The notes: generated from the sequence alone by a model not told the origin. Positions 25,441 to 34,065 are shown, numbered from the stretch's first letter. The stretch: 64,000 nt of DNA from JANPPS01 sp965246925 (GCA_965246925.1 OZ251994.1:3906001-3970000); one strand, 5' to 3'. Made by a program: numbers and translations.

Positions 25441-26219
25441 GCCATAAAGCCTAGCACGGCGGCCAGAAACGCCTCAGGCGCGTCCGCATGCAGCCAATGC
25501 CCGGCGTCATGCAAGGTCGCGAACTTGACCGCCGGAAACAGGGCGCGGAAGGCCGGGCGGTGCTGCGGCAGGACGTAGTCGGACCGCTCACCACCCAGGG
25601 ACAGCACCGGGCCTTCGAACCGGCCGGCCGCGTCCCAGCCCTCGATATCCGGGAGCGCGTCGGCGATCTCATCGAGGCCGATGCGCCAGGCTGGCTGCGC
25701 GCCGAAGCGCAAGTTTTGCAGCAGGAAGCCGCGCACGGACGGGTCCGGCACCGCGGAGCGCAGCGCCTCGTCCGCGCCGGCGCGGGTCAGCCCCGGCGTG
25801 AGCGGGAGGCTTTGCATCGCGGCGGCGATCTTGCGAAAATGCGGCTCGTAGCGGGCCGGCGCGATGTCGGCCACCAGCAGGCGGGTGACCGCGTGCGGCG
25901 CAGTGAGGGCCAGGGCCATGGCGGCCTTTCCACCCATCGAGTGCCCCAGCACCGCCGCTGGGCCGACATTCTGAGCCGTCAAAGTTTCGGCCACGTCCGC
26001 AGCCATCGTGCGGTAGTCCATGCGGGGGGCGTGCGGGCTGCGTCCGTGGTTGCGCAGGTCCAAGGCCCAGACCTGGTAGTGCTCCGCCAGCCGCCGCTGC
26101 ACGGTGCCGAAATTAGACGCGGCGCCGAACAGGCCATGCAGCAAGACCAAGGGGGCGCCCTGCCCCAGCGCCGTCGTTTGTAGGATCAAGCTCGCCGCCC
26201 CATCATCGTCTTCCGGCAC
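25437..26219 (-). CDS. Alpha/beta-fold hydrolase (YbfF-like esterase)
   Basis: This 260-residue alpha/beta hydrolase has oxyanion motif LVLLHGLFGAASNFG and WALDLRNHGRSPHAP. The nucleophile elbow is GHSMGGKAAMALAL (Ser about 100), and the catalytic His lies in ATLHDAGHWLHADAPEAFL at the end. The order and the NHGRSPH motif match the YbfF/ABHD11-type esterases, probably acting on acyl esters in the cytoplasm. It starts at GTG 26219 (MPEDDDGAASL). The gene lies 18 bases downstream of the PLP lyase gene on the same strand. Confidence 0.9.
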   Translation of the reverse strand: MPEDDDGAASLILQTTALGQGAPLVLLHGLFGAASNFGTVQRRLAEHYQVWALDLRNHGRSPHAPRMDYRTMAADVAETLTAQNVGPAAVLGHSMGGKAAMALALTAPHAVTRLLVADIAPARYEPHFRKIAAAMQSLPLTPGLTRAGADEALRSAVPDPSVRGFLLQNLRFGAQPAWRIGLDEIADALPDIEGWDAAGRFEGPVLSLGGERSDYVLPQHRPAFRALFPAVKFATLHDAGHWLHADAPEAFLAAVLGFMA

Positions 26220-26237
26220 GATAGCCCAGTCGAGCCG

Positions 26238-27338
26238 TCAGGTCGCGCCCTCACAGTTGAACAATAGAACGCGGCTTTGGGGGCCAAGCGCCAGGGCGTC
26301 CCGTAACGCAGAGTCAGCAGCGGCGAGCATCAGGGCGGCGAGCCCGGCTGCACCGGTTGCACTGGAGGAGACGCCCATGCCGGCCAGCATGCGCATGGCT
26401 GGGGGCGTGACCTCGTCCGGGATGGTCATGAACGCGGCGGACGATCGCTCCAGCTCCTGCCAGGCGAGCAGGCTGGGGGTGCCGCGGGCGAGGCCGGCCA
26501 TCGCAGTCGCGTGCGGGCCCGGGACGGTGGTGAGCTGCCCGGCCTCCGCACTTCTATAGAGGCACCCGGCGCTGTTGGGCTCGACAACGACCAGCGCGGC
26601 GTTGACGCCCCGTGTTCGGAGCTGCACCGCGGTAGCGGCGGCGACCCCGCCCACGCCAGATTGAATGAACACATGAGTGGGCGGCGGGCCGGTCCATTGA
26701 TCCAGCGCCTCGTCCGGCATGAGCCGGTAACCCTGCATGATCTCCCGCGGAATCTCGGTGTAGCCAGGCCAGGAGGTGTCACTGACCATGACGGCGTCCT
26801 GCCGAAAGGCGCCGGGTAGCGCGGCGGCTGCCAGCACGGCGTCATCGTAGCTGGCCGTTGATTCCTGCACGGTGGCGCCATAGGCGGTGATGGCGTCCCG
26901 CTGGGTCTCACTCACGGTGGGATGCACCAGGATGGTTGCGGCAGCGCCGAATCGTTGCGCGCCCCAGGCGACGCTCCGGCCATGATGGCCGGCGTTTGCG
27001 CATAGGATGTTGGGCGGGGCTTTGCCTTGGCTTTGTGCGGAAGCCACCACTCCCTGCACGGCGTATGCGCCGCCGAGGGCTTTGACGCTGCCCAGGCCGA
27101 AGCGGGCGCTTTCGTCCTTGATCTGGATGGAGCCGACTTCGAGCGTGCTAGTGATGTTCTGCAGCGGCGTGGGCGCGTAGCCGGGCCATGACGTGATCTC
27201 CGCCCGGGCCCGCCGAAAACCGCTGGCGGGCAGCACCACGATCCCCGGGACGCCACGGCGGGGATTTATGAGCACATGGTGGGTGGGGAAAGGCATCGCC
27301 GCATCATCGCGCGGGCCGTGCAAAGAGGCTAGATGCAT
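26238..27338 (-). CDS. Diaminopropionate ammonia-lyase-like PLP enzyme
   Basis: This fold-type II PLP enzyme has up to 366 residues. Family blocks are ITSWPGYAPTPLQNI, the PLP lysine in ESARFGLGSVKALGGAYAV, AGHHGRSVAWGAQRFGA, DTSWPGYTEIPREIMQGY, SGVGGVAAATAVQL and VVEPNSAGCLYRS. These match 2,3-diaminopropionate ammonia-lyase (DpaL/YgeX), which makes pyruvate and ammonia. Typical members read ATDGNHGR at the active site; here it is CANAGHHGR, so the Asp implicated in D-substrate use is Ala. Substrate preference may therefore differ. The start is uncertain between 27338 and ATG 27296 (MPFPTHHV). It is probably co-transcribed with the downstream esterase. Confidence 0.8.
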   Translation of the reverse strand: MHLASLHGPRDDAAMPFPTHHVLINPRRGVPGIVVLPASGFRRARAEITSWPGYAPTPLQNITSTLEVGSIQIKDESARFGLGSVKALGGAYAVQGVVASAQSQGKAPPNILCANAGHHGRSVAWGAQRFGAAATILVHPTVSETQRDAITAYGATVQESTASYDDAVLAAAALPGAFRQDAVMVSDTSWPGYTEIPREIMQGYRLMPDEALDQWTGPPPTHVFIQSGVGGVAAATAVQLRTRGVNAALVVVEPNSAGCLYRSAEAGQLTTVPGPHATAMAGLARGTPSLLAWQELERSSAAFMTIPDEVTPPAMRMLAGMGVSSSATGAAGLAALMLAAADSALRDALALGPQSRVLLFNCEGAT

Positions 27339-27447
27339 GCTGATGTTACCGAGGTACGTCCTTGCGGCGCCGCCCTTCGGCGCGCCCAGGGCTAATGGGC
27401 GGGGGGCGGTGTCGCTGGCCAGTTCGACGGAAATCGGTTCTTGTGGC

Positions 27448-27485
27448 CTCCCTTACCCTTCACTCTCCGGGGGGAGAGGGGGAAG
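27448..27485 (-). repeat. REP-like palindrome, copy 2
   Basis: An inverted copy of the REP unit, with core CTCTCC/GGAGAG and a degenerate tail. It lies 19 bases before the denD-like start, so the repeat is part of that gene's 5' leader. Confidence 0.65.
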
Positions 27486-27503
27486 CAAGCTCGAAAGACA
27501 ATC

Positions 27504-28481
27504 ATGCACATCAGCATTTTAGGCGGTGGTGGGTTCTTGGGGCAGAAGGTGGCGCGGCGGCTTGCTGCGGAGGGTGGGCTGAACGGCGTGGCTGTCAGCA
27601 GCCTGACCTTGTTCGACCTGAAAGCACCCGAGGCGCCGGACGCGGCGTTTCCCGTACACGCGGTCGCGGGTGACCTCAGTGCCCTCCCTGCAGCGGCGAT
27701 ACCGCCGGGCACGTCCGTGGTGTTCCACTTGGCGGCGGTGGTCAGCGCGGCGGCGGAGGCGGATTATGAGCTGGGGCGCCGGGTCAATGTCCGCGGAACG
27801 GATGCCGTTGTGGATGCGTGCCGGGCGCTGGCCACGCCGCCCCGGGTGGTGTTCACCAGCTCGGTCGCGTCATTTTCCGGCGGGCAAGCGGCCGTGCTGG
27901 GCGACGATGCCCGGCAGACGCCCACCAACTCCTACGGGGCGCAAAAGGCGATGGCGGAGCTGATCCTGTCCGACGCCAGCCGCCGGCGGTTCCTGGACGC
28001 CGTGCTGATCCGGCTGCCCACCATCGTCATCCGCCCCGGACGCCCCAATCTGGCCGCCAGCAGCTTCGTGAGCGGTATCATGCGGGAGCCGCTGCTCGGC
28101 CTGCCGGCCACGCTGCCGGTGCCGGACGATTTCGGCATCTGGATCGCCTCGCCCCGCCGGGCGGTGGAGTGGCTGCTGCACGCGGCCAGTATGGACACGG
28201 CGCCCATGGGCCTCGACCGCAGCGTGAACCCGCCCGGGCGCCGCGCGACGGTAAGTGAATTGCTGGCCGCACTCGACCACATCCGGCCCGGCACTTCCGC
28301 GTTGGTGCAGCTTGTGCCGGACCCGGCCATCGCCGCCATCGTCAATGGCTGGCCCGCCGCGTTCCAGACCGGTCGGGCGGAGGCGCTCGGTTTCAGCCGG
28401 CACGAGGGCCTTTCGGCCATGGTGCAGGCGTTCATCGATGACGATCTGGAGCAGACCCGTCGCGATCGCGCCACAGCGTAG
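27504..28481 (+). CDS. NAD-dependent epimerase/dehydratase, D-erythronate dehydrogenase-like
   Basis: From ATG 27504 the product is 325 residues: an extended short-chain dehydrogenase with the nucleotide-binding MHISILGGGGFLGQKVAR, VVFHLAAVVSAAAEADYELG, the catalytic Ser in VFTSSVASFSG and the YxxxK motif in NSYGAQKAMAELIL. Later blocks (LIRLPTIVIRPGRPN, AASSFVSGIMREPLLG) are typical of the DenD subgroup that oxidises D-erythronate. The frame is open further upstream, but there it runs through the REP repeat, so the internal ATG is preferred. Confidence 0.85.
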   Translation: MHISILGGGGFLGQKVARRLAAEGGLNGVAVSSLTLFDLKAPEAPDAAFPVHAVAGDLSALPAAAIPPGTSVVFHLAAVVSAAAEADYELGRRVNVRGTDAVVDACRALATPPRVVFTSSVASFSGGQAAVLGDDARQTPTNSYGAQKAMAELILSDASRRRFLDAVLIRLPTIVIRPGRPNLAASSFVSGIMREPLLGLPATLPVPDDFGIWIASPRRAVEWLLHAASMDTAPMGLDRSVNPPGRRATVSELLAALDHIRPGTSALVQLVPDPAIAAIVNGWPAAFQTGRAEALGFSRHEGLSAMVQAFIDDDLEQTRRDRATA

Positions 28482-28618
28482 CCAAAATGCAGCAGGGGAC
28501 GCATCCATGGTTGATCCCCTGCCGTATCGGACGCATGTAAGGCCGGTCGCCCGCCCGGCTACGCTTCCCTCGTTCTGCACTGTCGCCCGCCCGATGTGCC
28601 TGCTTTGAACGCCTGCCG

Positions 28619-30442
28619 ATGAGTCTGTTCACCTCGTTCCGCGGCCCCGCTTCCGGGCCGGCGGCGGCGGACCTGCGTGCGCCGGCCCGGCGGGGCCTGA
28701 ACGAGTATGTGGCCCTCGTTCCCCAAACTCTGCGGGCGTTGGTCCGGGCAGACGAAATTTGGCTCGTGGTGCTGGCGGCCTGCGTGGGCCTGGCATCCGG
28801 CCTGATCGTGGTCGCGATGCAGGAGGTGACGCAGTTGATGCACCGCGCGCTATTCCTGCTTTCGCCCGGTGAGTATCTATCGTCGCTCGTCAAAGTCTCG
28901 CCGGTCCGCGCGCTGATCGTGCCTACGGCCGGCGGGTTGGTGCTGGGGATCGCCGGGTGGGCGCTGGCGCGGTGGATGCCGCGGCGGACGGTGGACCCGA
29001 TCGAGGCCAATGCCCTGTATGGCGGGCGGATGTCGGTCGTGGACAGTGTGATCGTGGTGCTGCAGACCGTGTGGTCCAACGGCGTCGGCGCATCCGTGGG
29101 GCTCGAGGCCGGGTATGCGCAGATCGGCTCGGCGCTGTCGTCCTGGCTGGGCCGTGCATTCAAGGTGCGGCGTTCCGATCTTCGGTTGCTGGTGGGGTGC
29201 GGCGCGGCGGGGGCCATCGCTGCGGCCTTCAATGCGCCGCTGACCGGCGCGTTCTATGCGTTCGAGCTGGTGATCGGCACTTATTCACTGGCGACGCTGG
29301 CCCCTGTCGTTGCGGCCAGCATCTGCGCCGTCTCGGTCTCCCGCATGCTGGTGTCCGAGGTCGGGTTCGACATAAGGGTGCCGACGTCGATCGAGGCGGT
29401 GGATTACGTGCCGATTCTGGCGCTGGGCATGCTGTGCGCGCTGGGCGGGATCGCGCTGATGCGGGGTGTGACGATCGTGGAGGCGCTGTTTCGCCGCAGC
29501 GGCATGCCCGCCTGGGTGCGCCCGGCGTTGGGCGGTCTCGCGGTGGGGGGCATGGCGCTGTATTCGCCGGCGGTGATGTCGTCCGGGCATTCGGCGCTGA
29601 AGGTGGCGCTCGATGCGCCATATGGGCTGACGCAGATCGGGCTGCTGATCGTGTTGAAGGCCGTGGCGTCGGCGGTCAGCATCGGCTCCGGATTCCGCGG
29701 CGGGCTGTTCTTCGCCTCGTTGTTCCTGGGCGCGCTGGTAGGCAAGCTATTCGCCGGGCTACTGGCGCTGGTGACGGTGGTGCAGGCGCTGCCGAGCGTG
29801 ATCTGCGCGCTGGTGGGCATGAGCGCGCTGGCGGTGGCGGTGGTGGGCGGGCCGCTCACGATGTCATTGCTGGCGTTGGAGAGCACCGGGTCGTTGCCGA
29901 TGACGGTGGCCGTTCTAGCCGCCAGCGTGATCAGCACCATCACCGTCCGGCGCACATTCGGCTATAGCTTCGCGACCTGGCGGTTCCATTTGCGGGGCGA
30001 GGCGATCCGTAGCGCGGTGGATGTGGGCTGGATGCGCAACCTGACCGTGGGCCGGATGATGCGGAAGGAGTTCCGGCGCGTGCGCATGGACATGCCGCTG
30101 GCGTCGTTCAGGCGTGAGTTCGCGCTGGGCTCGATCGGGCGCGTCGTCGCTGTGGACCCGGCGGAGCGGTATGCCGGCATCCTTGCCACGAGCGAGGCGT
30201 ATGCCGCGCCAGAGAGCGCCGAGAAGCTGGCGGACGTCGTCCACCACAAGAAGACGGTGCTGCTGCCGCAAATGACCATCAAGGAAGCGGTGCAGATGTT
30301 CGAAAGCGCCGAGAGCGACGAACTCGCGGTGGTGGATGGCGCGGAGAGCATGAAGGTGATCGGCGTGTTGACCGAGCAGTATGCGCTGCGCCGGTATAGC
30401 GAGGAGCTAGAGAAGCGGCGGCGGGAGCTGAGCGGGGAGTGA
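28619..30442 (+). CDS. ClC-type chloride channel/transporter with CBS domains
   Basis: This 607-residue inner-membrane ClC protein has about 10-12 hydrophobic helices over residues 45-440. The gating-Glu region reads GASVGLEAGYAQIGS; the Glu is kept, although the usual GREGP is altered. GAAGAIAAAFNAPLTGAFYAFE and GSGFRGGLFFASLFLGALVG are the classic conserved segments. The C-terminal 150 residues hold a CBS pair (TIKEAVQMFESAESDELAVV, VIGVLTEQYALRRY) that could bind nucleotides. It may be a channel or an H+/Cl- exchanger. It is monocistronic, 136 bases after the dehydrogenase gene. Confidence 0.92.
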   Translation: MSLFTSFRGPASGPAAADLRAPARRGLNEYVALVPQTLRALVRADEIWLVVLAACVGLASGLIVVAMQEVTQLMHRALFLLSPGEYLSSLVKVSPVRALIVPTAGGLVLGIAGWALARWMPRRTVDPIEANALYGGRMSVVDSVIVVLQTVWSNGVGASVGLEAGYAQIGSALSSWLGRAFKVRRSDLRLLVGCGAAGAIAAAFNAPLTGAFYAFELVIGTYSLATLAPVVAASICAVSVSRMLVSEVGFDIRVPTSIEAVDYVPILALGMLCALGGIALMRGVTIVEALFRRSGMPAWVRPALGGLAVGGMALYSPAVMSSGHSALKVALDAPYGLTQIGLLIVLKAVASAVSIGSGFRGGLFFASLFLGALVGKLFAGLLALVTVVQALPSVICALVGMSALAVAVVGGPLTMSLLALESTGSLPMTVAVLAASVISTITVRRTFGYSFATWRFHLRGEAIRSAVDVGWMRNLTVGRMMRKEFRRVRMDMPLASFRREFALGSIGRVVAVDPAERYAGILATSEAYAAPESAEKLADVVHHKKTVLLPQMTIKEAVQMFESAESDELAVVDGAESMKVIGVLTEQYALRRYSEELEKRRRELSGE

Positions 30443-30597
30443 TCTGCCCCGCCCTCACCGCTAGCCCCGATCTGTCGGAGGGCGGCATCGGGGAGAGCTC
30501 TTCGACAAGCTAGGGACGAACGGTTGGGGCGGGTTTGCTTTGCGGGCTCGGGACTGCATCTACGGCCGGAGGGCGGGCTGATACGAGGTGGAGGGGT

Positions 30598-30627
30598 CTT
30601 GAAACGGAAGGGGTAGAAACTCAATTA
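30598..30627 (+). promoter_or_regulatory. Candidate heat-shock (RpoH) promoter for hsp20
   Basis: CTTGAA at 30598-30603 matches the RpoH -35 box. About 17 bases downstream lies TCAATTA, a poor -10. It sits some 120 bases ahead of the hsp20 start, leaving a leader long enough for the thermometer below. The -35 resemblance is direct; the promoter assignment is inferred. Confidence 0.35.
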
Positions 30628-30689
30628 CGTTCTGTCCGCGGTGCCCAAATGGGGCTGCGGGGACTGACCGGGCCGGCTCTTTGGAGCGG

Positions 30690-30727
30690 TTCAAATCTGA
30701 CCTTGCTTCTTTGGAGGTTCTTAAATG
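30690..30727 (+). promoter_or_regulatory. ROSE-like RNA thermometer at the hsp20 start
   Basis: The leader ends with TTGCT (30703-30707), a short TCTT loop, then GGAGG (30713-30717) seven bases before the ATG at 30725. This is the conserved 3' hairpin of ROSE elements, in which a U(U/C)GCU strand masks the Shine-Dalgarno through non-canonical pairs and melts on heating. ROSE elements are known mainly upstream of small heat-shock genes in alphaproteobacteria, as here. Upstream hairpins of the element were not resolved. Confidence 0.65.
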
Positions 30728-31195
30728 ACGTACGATTTCGCCCCCCTTTTCCGTACCGCCATCGGCTTCGATCGGCTGGCCCGGCTGGTGGACACCGCGC
30801 AGGACGCCACCGCGCAGTCCTACCCGCCCTACAACATCGAGCGTACTGGTGACGACACGTATCGTCTGACCATGGCGGTGGCCGGGTTTGGCCAGGACGA
30901 CCTCGAGATGACCGTGAAGGAGAACACCCTGATCATCGCCGGCCGCGTCAAGGACGAGGCTGCCAAGGGTGAGGTGCTCTACCGCGGCATCGCTGGGCGC
31001 GCGTTCGAGCGCCGGTTCGTGCTCGCCGACCACATCGTCGTGGACGGTGCGGACCTGCAGAACGGCCTGCTGCATGTCGGCCTGAAGCGGGTGGTGCCGG
31101 AGGCTTTGAAGCCCCGCCGCATCAGCATCGGCGGCGGCCAGGCCGCCCCGGCCATCGCCAATGACAGCCAGGGCAGCGCGGCCCAGGCTGCGTAA
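30725..31195 (+). CDS. Small heat-shock protein Hsp20 (IbpA-like)
   Basis: This 156-residue alpha-crystallin-domain chaperone binds unfolding proteins in the cytoplasm. It starts MTYDFAPLFRTAIGFDRLAR, has YPPYNIERTGDDTYRLTMAV leading into the crystallin domain, and the domain motifs TLIIAGRVKDEA, YRGIAGRAFERRFVLADHI and NGLLHVGLKRVVPEALKPR. This is the class A IbpA arrangement. A ROSE-like thermometer and a possible RpoH promoter precede it, and an intrinsic terminator follows. Confidence 0.95.
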   Translation: MTYDFAPLFRTAIGFDRLARLVDTAQDATAQSYPPYNIERTGDDTYRLTMAVAGFGQDDLEMTVKENTLIIAGRVKDEAAKGEVLYRGIAGRAFERRFVLADHIVVDGADLQNGLLHVGLKRVVPEALKPRRISIGGGQAAPAIANDSQGSAAQAA

Positions 31196-31216
31196 GGTCT
31201 AGCCGGAAACGAGGAG

Positions 31217-31246
31217 GGGCCGGGTCTATCCCGGCCCTTTCTGTTT
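31217..31246 (+). terminator. Intrinsic terminator of hsp20
   Basis: Perfect GGGCCGGG (31217-31224) / CCCGGCCC (31230-31237) stem, 5-base loop, followed by TTTCTGTTT. It overlaps the last codons of the opposing DUF1192 gene. Confidence 0.85.
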
Positions 31247-31429
31247 GAAGAAACTGTCCGCTGCGCTGCGGTAATCCTGCTTCTTGGCGATCTCCGCCTC
31301 CACCCGGATGATCTCGGATTGCATGTCGGCGATGTAACGGCGCAACTCGTCCACCCCCAGCCGGTCGAGCGGCAACGGGGTGAAACGGGCGGGGCGAAGC
31401 GGGGAATCGTCGTCGTTCATCGTCATCAT
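31226..31429 (-). CDS. DUF1192 family small protein
   Basis: This protein of 67 residues or fewer matches DUF1192: an acidic start (MNDDDSPLRPARF) then PLPLDRLGVDELRRYIADMQ and a helical EIIRVEAEIAKKQDYRSAAD ending SFFKQKG. The C-terminal helix is coiled-coil-like. The family is alphaproteobacterial with no established function. ATGs at 31429, 31426 and 31420 are all possible starts. It is convergent with hsp20, whose terminator lies over its stop codon. Confidence 0.75.
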   Translation of the reverse strand: MMTMNDDDSPLRPARFTPLPLDRLGVDELRRYIADMQSEIIRVEAEIAKKQDYRSAADSFFKQKGPG

Positions 31430-31572
31430 GGGCCCCGTCATGGGAAAGCGTTGCCTCGGTCGTAACACCCACGAATACTATTGACCCATGCGGCGGGACA
31501 GGCCCATATCCGGCCCTGCCTTAATTTAGCCCAACCCTGGCCCGCTGTTCACGCGGCCCGAAGGATACGATC

Positions 31573-32157
31573 ATGAGCCTGCCTCTGATGCCAAAAGCCA
31601 CCGCGGTATGGCTGATCGACAAGACCGCGCTGACGTTTACGCAAATCGCGGATTTCTGCGGCATGCACCCACTCGAAGTGCAGGCCATCGCCGATGGCGA
31701 GGTTGCGCAGGGAATCGTCGGCTACGACCCGGTGGCCAACAGCCAGGTGACGGCCGACGAGATCAAGCGCTGCGAGGCCGATCCGGAAGCCCGGCTGAAG
31801 CTGATCCCGGCCGGCAACCCGATCAACAAGCGGTCCAAGGGCGCCCGATACACGCCCGTGGCCAAGCGGAATGACCGTCCAGACGCGATCGCCTTCGTGC
31901 TGCGCACCTATCCGCATGTGAGCGAGGCGCAGGTCATCAAGCTGCTGGGCACCACCAAGGACACCATCCAGAAGGTGCGGGAGCGCAGCCATTGGAACAG
32001 CGCCAACATCAAGCCGCGGGACCCAGTGATTCTGGGCCTCTGCAGCCAGGCGGACCTGAACGCCGTGGTGCAGACCGCCAATGATCGGCTGGCCCGCGAA
32101 GGCCAGACCCCGCCGCCGGTGCCGCCGCCGCTGCCGGAGACCGAGGAAGCCGCCTAG
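31573..32157 (+). CDS. trcR: Cell-cycle transcriptional regulator TrcR (DUF1013)
   Basis: This 194-residue protein of the DUF1013 family is conserved through Alphaproteobacteria. It begins SLPLMPKATAVWLIDKTALT, followed by FTQIADFCGMHPLEVQAIAD, the basic NKRSKGARYTPVAKRNDRPD and a helix-turn-helix-like VSEAQVIKLLGTTKDTIQ, then RDPVILGLCSQADL. Family work names TrcR as a regulator tied to the CtrA/cell-cycle network. A good AAGGA ribosome site precedes ATG 31573, and a terminator hairpin begins at its stop codon. Confidence 0.92.
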   Translation: MSLPLMPKATAVWLIDKTALTFTQIADFCGMHPLEVQAIADGEVAQGIVGYDPVANSQVTADEIKRCEADPEARLKLIPAGNPINKRSKGARYTPVAKRNDRPDAIAFVLRTYPHVSEAQVIKLLGTTKDTIQKVRERSHWNSANIKPRDPVILGLCSQADLNAVVQTANDRLAREGQTPPPVPPPLPETEEAA

Positions 32158-32202
32158 ACCGCAATCGCCCTGACTGTGTCAGGGCGGTCTAGGTTTTGTT
32201 TG
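32155..32202 (+). terminator. Intrinsic terminator of trcR
   Basis: TAGACCGC (32155-32162) pairs with GCGGTCTA (32184-32191), enclosing a CCCTGAC/GTCAGGG stem, and is followed by GGTTTTGTTT. The trcR stop codon is part of the hairpin. Confidence 0.85.
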
Positions 32203-32206
32203 GGCG

Positions 32207-32264
32207 ACCGACTTCATCGCTCTGCCTGGATCGCAAGAGCGATTCCAGTCAGAGCGATGTCGGT
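32207..32264. terminator. Large inverted repeat ending the ribokinase gene
   Basis: ACCGAC at 32207 pairs with GTCGGT ending at 32264. Nested arms CATCGCTCTG/CAGAGCGATG and CTGGA/TCCAG surround a central TCGCAAGAGCGA hairpin. It abuts the ribokinase stop and probably terminates minus-strand transcription. Confidence 0.65.
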
Positions 32265-33104
32265 CTAGTTCTGAAGCCGGAACTGGTTTGTCTCGGCTAA
32301 GCTCGGTAGGCTGCCCTGCGATCCCCGCCGCGTGCAGCATAGCGCCGCGGCGGCCGAAGCGTGCCGTAACGCGTCCGCCATGGGCAGTCCCCGGTCGAGC
32401 CCCGCCGCCAGCGCCCCGGTAAAGCAGTCCCCGGCGGCAGTGCTGTCCACTGCCTCGATCGGCAAGGCCGGGATGTGACCGCCGCTATACTCGGCTCCAC
32501 GTTCCCCTAAAGTCCGCACCAGCTCCGGCCCGGTCAAGCCCGGCATGGCTTCATTGAGCCACGCGGCCTCCGCCTCGTTCACGATCAGCAAGTCCACCGC
32601 CTCCAGCGCCACTTGCGGCAGCGGGGCGGCGGGGGCGAGGTTCAGGATGATGCGGCAGCCCTGGGCGCGGGCGATCAGCGCCGCGGTTTCGGCCGGGTCG
32701 CACTCCATCTGTAGTAGTAAGGTGTGGCCGGGACCGAGCAGCGCGTCCTCCACCTGGGCGGCGCGGGCCAGGAGGTTGGCGCCGGCGCCGACGGCGATCA
32801 GGTTCTGGCCGCCGGCCGTGCAGATGGACGCGCATCCGGTTCCGGCGTCGGCGCGGGCCACCCGGCTGATGTCGACCCCGGCGGCGTGCAGGCCCGCCAG
32901 CGCCGGGTCCGCCATGGCGTCCCGGCCCACTGCGCCGACCATGGTGACCTGCGCCCCCTGGAGTGCGGCGGCCACGGCCTGATTGGCACCCTTGCCGCCG
33001 GGCTCGGTCCGAACGCCGGGGCCCAGCACCGTCTCACCGGGCGCGGGTAGCCGATCGAGCGCGAAGATCAGGTCGAGGTTGATCGAGCCGAAGACGGTGA
33101 TCAC
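32265..33104 (-). CDS. rbsK: Ribokinase (PfkB family)
   Basis: From GTG 33104 the product is 279 residues. The N-terminal VFGSINLDLIFALDRLPAPG, the sugar-binding/PfkB signature EPGGKGANQAVAAALQGAQ and the catalytic Asp motif DSTAAGDCFTGALAAGLDRG identify a ribokinase-type sugar kinase. It would phosphorylate ribose or a related sugar/nucleoside in the cytoplasm. The start GTG overlaps the thyX stop as GTGA, so an ATG further upstream inside thyX is unnecessary. No ribose transporter genes are next to it, so the exact sugar is not certain. Confidence 0.88.
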   Translation of the reverse strand: MITVFGSINLDLIFALDRLPAPGETVLGPGVRTEPGGKGANQAVAAALQGAQVTMVGAVGRDAMADPALAGLHAAGVDISRVARADAGTGCASICTAGGQNLIAVGAGANLLARAAQVEDALLGPGHTLLLQMECDPAETAALIARAQGCRIILNLAPAAPLPQVALEAVDLLIVNEAEAAWLNEAMPGLTGPELVRTLGERGAEYSGGHIPALPIEAVDSTAAGDCFTGALAAGLDRGLPMADALRHASAAAALCCTRRGSQGSLPSLAETNQFRLQN

Positions 33105-34021
33105 GGTTGCAGCACGTCCATCAGCTCCGTCCATTCCCGCTTCGATAGGCCGCTCGCGTCCTGCGTGACGGTCTCGCCCTTCAGCATGCGCCGCACGATG
33201 GCCAGCATGCCGGCCGAGAGCGTGGCGGCGCCCAGGCGGAAATCCATGAAGGCGCGGTAGGTTTCCGGCACCCAGGCCTGCACCATCTCCAGCATGGCGT
33301 CGGCATAGACGCGGATTTCATACTGCGCGTGCGGATCGGCGCGGAGGGACAGGAAGCCCAGCAGGTTATGCAGGTCGGCCTTCCAATACCATTGCGTATA
33401 GGTGTTGAGCGTGAGGTTCATGCGCGCCAGCTCGCGCGCCAGGCCCTGGCGTGCAGGGTCGGCCCCGCCCTCGTTCAGCATGCCGGCGTAGTGGGCGTAG
33501 GTCTGCTCCGCATCGGCGCGGAGCGTGTCCAGGACGTGCCGGGCTTCGTCCCCTTCCAGCACGGCGCCGCGCCCCTGGCGGTTCTGGGCGGATTGGGCCG
33601 CGAGGTGTTCGGGGGCGGGGATGTAGAATTCCCGGTCCATGATCGAGTAGCGGGCGCTGTATTCGTTCACGTTGGCGGTGCGGTGGCGGATCCATTGCCG
33701 GGCGACGAAGATGGGCAGTTTGACGTGGAACTTGATCTCGCACATCTCGAACGGCGTGCTGTGCCGGTGGCGCATGAGATACCGGATCAGGCCGGCATCC
33801 TCGCTGACCCGGCGCGTCCCCCGCCCGTAGCTGACGCGGGCGGCCTGCACCACGGCGGCGTCGTCACCCATGTAGTCGATCACGCGGACGAAGCCGTGAT
33901 CCAGCACGGGGGTGGGCTCGTACAGCATCGCCTCGAGCGCCGGGACGGTGGCGCGGCGGGTCGGTTGCGCGGCGTCCCGCTGAGCGGTGATCTCGGCGGC
34001 TTGTTCGGGTGTCATGGTCAT
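33101..34021 (-). CDS. thyX: FAD-dependent thymidylate synthase ThyX
   Basis: This 306-residue flavoenzyme methylates dUMP to dTMP using methylene-THF and NAD(P)H. The ThyX signature RHRx7S is present as RHRTANVNEYS, preceded by FEMCEIKFHVKLPIFVARQW. Other blocks are VIDYMGDDAAVVQAARVSYG, RYLMRHRHSTP and the C-terminal YRAFMDFRLGAATLS. The gene starts 45 bases from the probable ssrA promoter on the opposite strand. Length is normal for alphaproteobacterial ThyX. Confidence 0.96.
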   Translation of the reverse strand: MTMTPEQAAEITAQRDAAQPTRRATVPALEAMLYEPTPVLDHGFVRVIDYMGDDAAVVQAARVSYGRGTRRVSEDAGLIRYLMRHRHSTPFEMCEIKFHVKLPIFVARQWIRHRTANVNEYSARYSIMDREFYIPAPEHLAAQSAQNRQGRGAVLEGDEARHVLDTLRADAEQTYAHYAGMLNEGGADPARQGLARELARMNLTLNTYTQWYWKADLHNLLGFLSLRADPHAQYEIRVYADAMLEMVQAWVPETYRAFMDFRLGAATLSAGMLAIVRRMLKGETVTQDASGLSKREWTELMDVLQP

Positions 34022-34065
34022 GGCGATAGCCCTAGCATCCGGGCGCGCACTCGCCTATATTGAGC

